A stretch of DNA of 6,927 nucleotides, from the NCBI GenBank assembly GCA_021827225.1, contig JAKAXG010000227.1, positions 1-6,927 of the forward strand, given 5' to 3'. Position numbers and translations under genes: made by a program. Source of the DNA: Actinomycetes bacterium. Its GTDB lineage: Bacteria; Actinomycetota; Acidimicrobiia; Acidimicrobiales; Palsa-688. Below, piece by piece: positions 5,654 to 6,927 of the stretch; position 1 is the first letter of the stretch; each line of letters starts with the position of its first letter. The notes beneath the pieces are model-generated. The model saw nothing but the letters and a program-made list of their open reading frames with translations. It had not been told where the DNA came from and did not search any database.

Positions 5654-6927
5654 GTGCAGTCCCCCCGGCCGGACCCGGCCCCTGCCGCCTGGCCCCGACC
5701 GGTTCCCGCGGTCGGTGACCGGACCAGCGCCGCGGAGCGCAGCGAGGACCCGGCCGGCTGGGCGTTCAGCGACGGCGAGCGGGCCGCCCTCGGGCGGATC
5801 ATGGCCGGGCGCCGGGACGTCCGCCGGTTCCGGGCCGACCCGGTTCCCCCGGATCTGCTGCGCCAGGTGCTCGCCGCCGCCCACCAGGCGCCCTCGGTGG
5901 GACATTCGCAGCCGTGGCGCTTCGTGGTGGTGAGCGACGCCCGGACCCGGGTGCGGGCGGCGGTGATGGCCGACCGGGCCCGGCTGGCCCAGGCCGCCGT
6001 CATGGCCCCCGACTCGGCCCGCCACCTGCTCGACCTCGACCTGGAGGGGATCCGCGAGGCCCCCCTGGGCGTGGTGGTGTGCTGCGACCGGCGGGTGCCG
6101 GCCGCGGGGGTTCTGGGCCGGGCCACGTTCCCGGACGCCGACATGTGGTCGTGTGCCTGCGCCATCCAGAACATGTGGCTGGCCGCCCGGGCCGCCGGGC
6201 TCGGGATCGGCTGGGTGACGCTGTTCGAACCCGACGACCTCCGGGCCCTGGTGGGCGCCCCCGCCGGCGTGGAGACCCTCGGCTGGCTGTGCCTGGGTTG
6301 GCCGGACGAGCGTCCCCCCGACCCGGGGCTCGAGCGGAGGGGGTGGTCCACCCGCCAGCCGCTCGAGGAGGTGGTGCTGTCGGAGAGGTGGCCGTCGGCG
6401 GACGGGCCGGCGTCGCCGCCGTCGCACCTGGCGGCCGGGGGCGCCGGGCTGGCGCCGGCCCAGGTGGCACGCGAGGGGGAGGAACGTGGGCCGGCGCCGG
6501 TGGCGGCGCCCACGCCGGGAGCGGTCGTCGCCGCCCGGGACACCGGGGATGCGCTTCTGAGCCCGCCCGGGTCTCTCGGGCTGCTCGACCGGGTGGTGGA
6601 CCGGGTGCTCGCCGTCCGGCCGCTCGGACCGGGCGGCCGGTCCGCCGGCCGGGGCCGGGCCGGGCGGCCGGTGCTGGCGCCCGCCGCCCTGGTCCTGGTC
6701 GCGTCCGACCATCCCGTCGTCTGCCACGGGGTGTCGGCCTACGACCCGGGCGTGACCCGCTCAGTGGTCGAGGCGGCGGTGGCCGGGGTCTCCGTCGGGG
6801 TCGTGGCCGCCGGGCGCGCCGGGATGCGGGTGGTCGTGGTGGACGCCGGTGTCTCCTCCGGACCCGTCCCGGGGGCCCGCAGCCTGCGCCCCGACCGGCC
6901 CCGGGGTGACCTGGTGGGCAGCGACGG
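5654..6927 (+). CDS. bluB-cobT: BluB-CobT fusion: dimethylbenzimidazole synthase plus phosphoribosyltransferase (3' end outside window)
   Basis: A single open frame of 424 codons runs off the window with no stop. Residues about 37-242 form a BluB domain, the flavin-destroying synthase of 5,6-dimethylbenzimidazole (DMB): RRDVRRF (53-59), APSVGHSQPWRFVVV (79-93), EAPLGVVVCCD (135-145) and AIQNMWLAARAAGLGIGWVT (170-189). Asp55 corresponds to the important Asp of the RRD motif; the usual Ser after GWV is Thr189. A Pro/Ala/Gly-rich linker (about 243-297) joins it to the start of a CobT domain, which links DMB to ribose phosphate from nicotinate mononucleotide. CobT features are LLSPPGSLGLLD (301-312), ASDHPVVCHGVSAYDPGVT (350-368) and VVVVDAGV (393-400). 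Only about the first third of CobT is visible, and its catalytic Glu lies beyond the edge. GTG 5654 is the best start; the next in-frame ATG (5801) would cut into the domain. Residues 1-35 are a low-complexity extension. Both steps serve cobalamin lower-ligand assembly in the cytoplasm. Confidence 0.9.
   Translation, partial: MQSPRPDPAPAAWPRPVPAVGDRTSAAERSEDPAGWAFSDGERAALGRIMAGRRDVRRFRADPVPPDLLRQVLAAAHQAPSVGHSQPWRFVVVSDARTRVRAAVMADRARLAQAAVMAPDSARHLLDLDLEGIREAPLGVVVCCDRRVPAAGVLGRATFPDADMWSCACAIQNMWLAARAAGLGIGWVTLFEPDDLRALVGAPAGVETLGWLCLGWPDERPPDPGLERRGWSTRQPLEEVVLSERWPSADGPASPPSHLAAGGAGLAPAQVAREGEERGPAPVAAPTPGAVVAARDTGDALLSPPGSLGLLDRVVDRVLAVRPLGPGGRSAGRGRAGRPVLAPAALVLVASDHPVVCHGVSAYDPGVTRSVVEAAVAGVSVGVVAAGRAGMRVVVVDAGVSSGPVPGARSLRPDRPRGDLVGSD

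Noticed and set aside
4621..5718. Plus-strand frame of 365 codons opposite the GDPD gene
   Set aside because: Antisense shadow of GDPD; the translation lacks any domain, and GDPD motifs are complete on the other strand.
5536..6543. Upstream extension of the GDPD frame by 336 codons
   Set aside because: The extension is Arg/Ser/Ala-rich low-complexity sequence lying antisense to the well-supported BluB-CobT frame. The GDPD domain is complete from the GTG at 5535.
6583..6609. Short repeat encoding DRVVDRV in the CobT part
   Set aside because: GACCGGGTG occurs twice 12 bp apart in frame within a predicted helix. It is explained by coding for similar residues in GC-rich codons.
5914..6909. Plus-strand frame of 331 codons overlapping bluB-cobT
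   Set aside because: It is Gly/Arg/Pro-rich with no recognisable motif and shares its DNA with the frame that carries the BluB and CobT signatures.

Overview
The window is very GC-rich, densely coding DNA with GTG starts on three of its genes, GC-ending codons in every real frame and protein families typical of high-GC Actinobacteria. The family mix fits a free-living, possibly uncultured lineage such as Acidimicrobiia, but nothing here fixes the taxon (inference). I see no RNA genes, CRISPR arrays, insertion sequences or prophage genes. It reads as ordinary chromosome.

Layout, left to right. (1) 3-416, +: the 3' end of an unrecognised small membrane protein, entering from outside the window and overlapping the next gene tail to tail. 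(2) 344-1549, -: a family III (CaiB/BaiF-type) CoA-transferase. (3) 1625-2761, +: an epoxide hydrolase of the microsomal-EH type, divergent from the CoA-transferase across a 75-bp gap that holds an interrupted palindrome. (4) 2861-4537, -: a major facilitator superfamily transporter with an unusual ~90-residue extracytoplasmic insertion. It converges on the epoxide hydrolase at a shared hairpin. (5) 4538-4749: a 212-bp intergenic region with a perfect 8-bp-stem leader hairpin and short direct repeats. (6) 4750-5535, -: a cytoplasmic glycerophosphodiester phosphodiesterase. (7) 5654-6927, + and leaving the window: a BluB-CobT fusion protein for making and activating the lower ligand of vitamin B12. 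It has no stop before the window edge, so a list of closed ORFs would miss it.

How they may work together. The CoA-transferase, epoxide hydrolase and transporter could form a small uptake-and-catabolism cluster: import of an organic substrate, opening of an epoxide, and CoA activation of an acid. That link rests on adjacency alone. The GDPD recovers glycerol 3-phosphate from phospholipid head groups and has no obvious link to its neighbours. The BluB-CobT protein would make 5,6-dimethylbenzimidazole from reduced FMN and then convert it to alpha-ribazole phosphate. Having both steps on one chain is the most notable feature of the window. I did not find a clearly new defence or mobile system.
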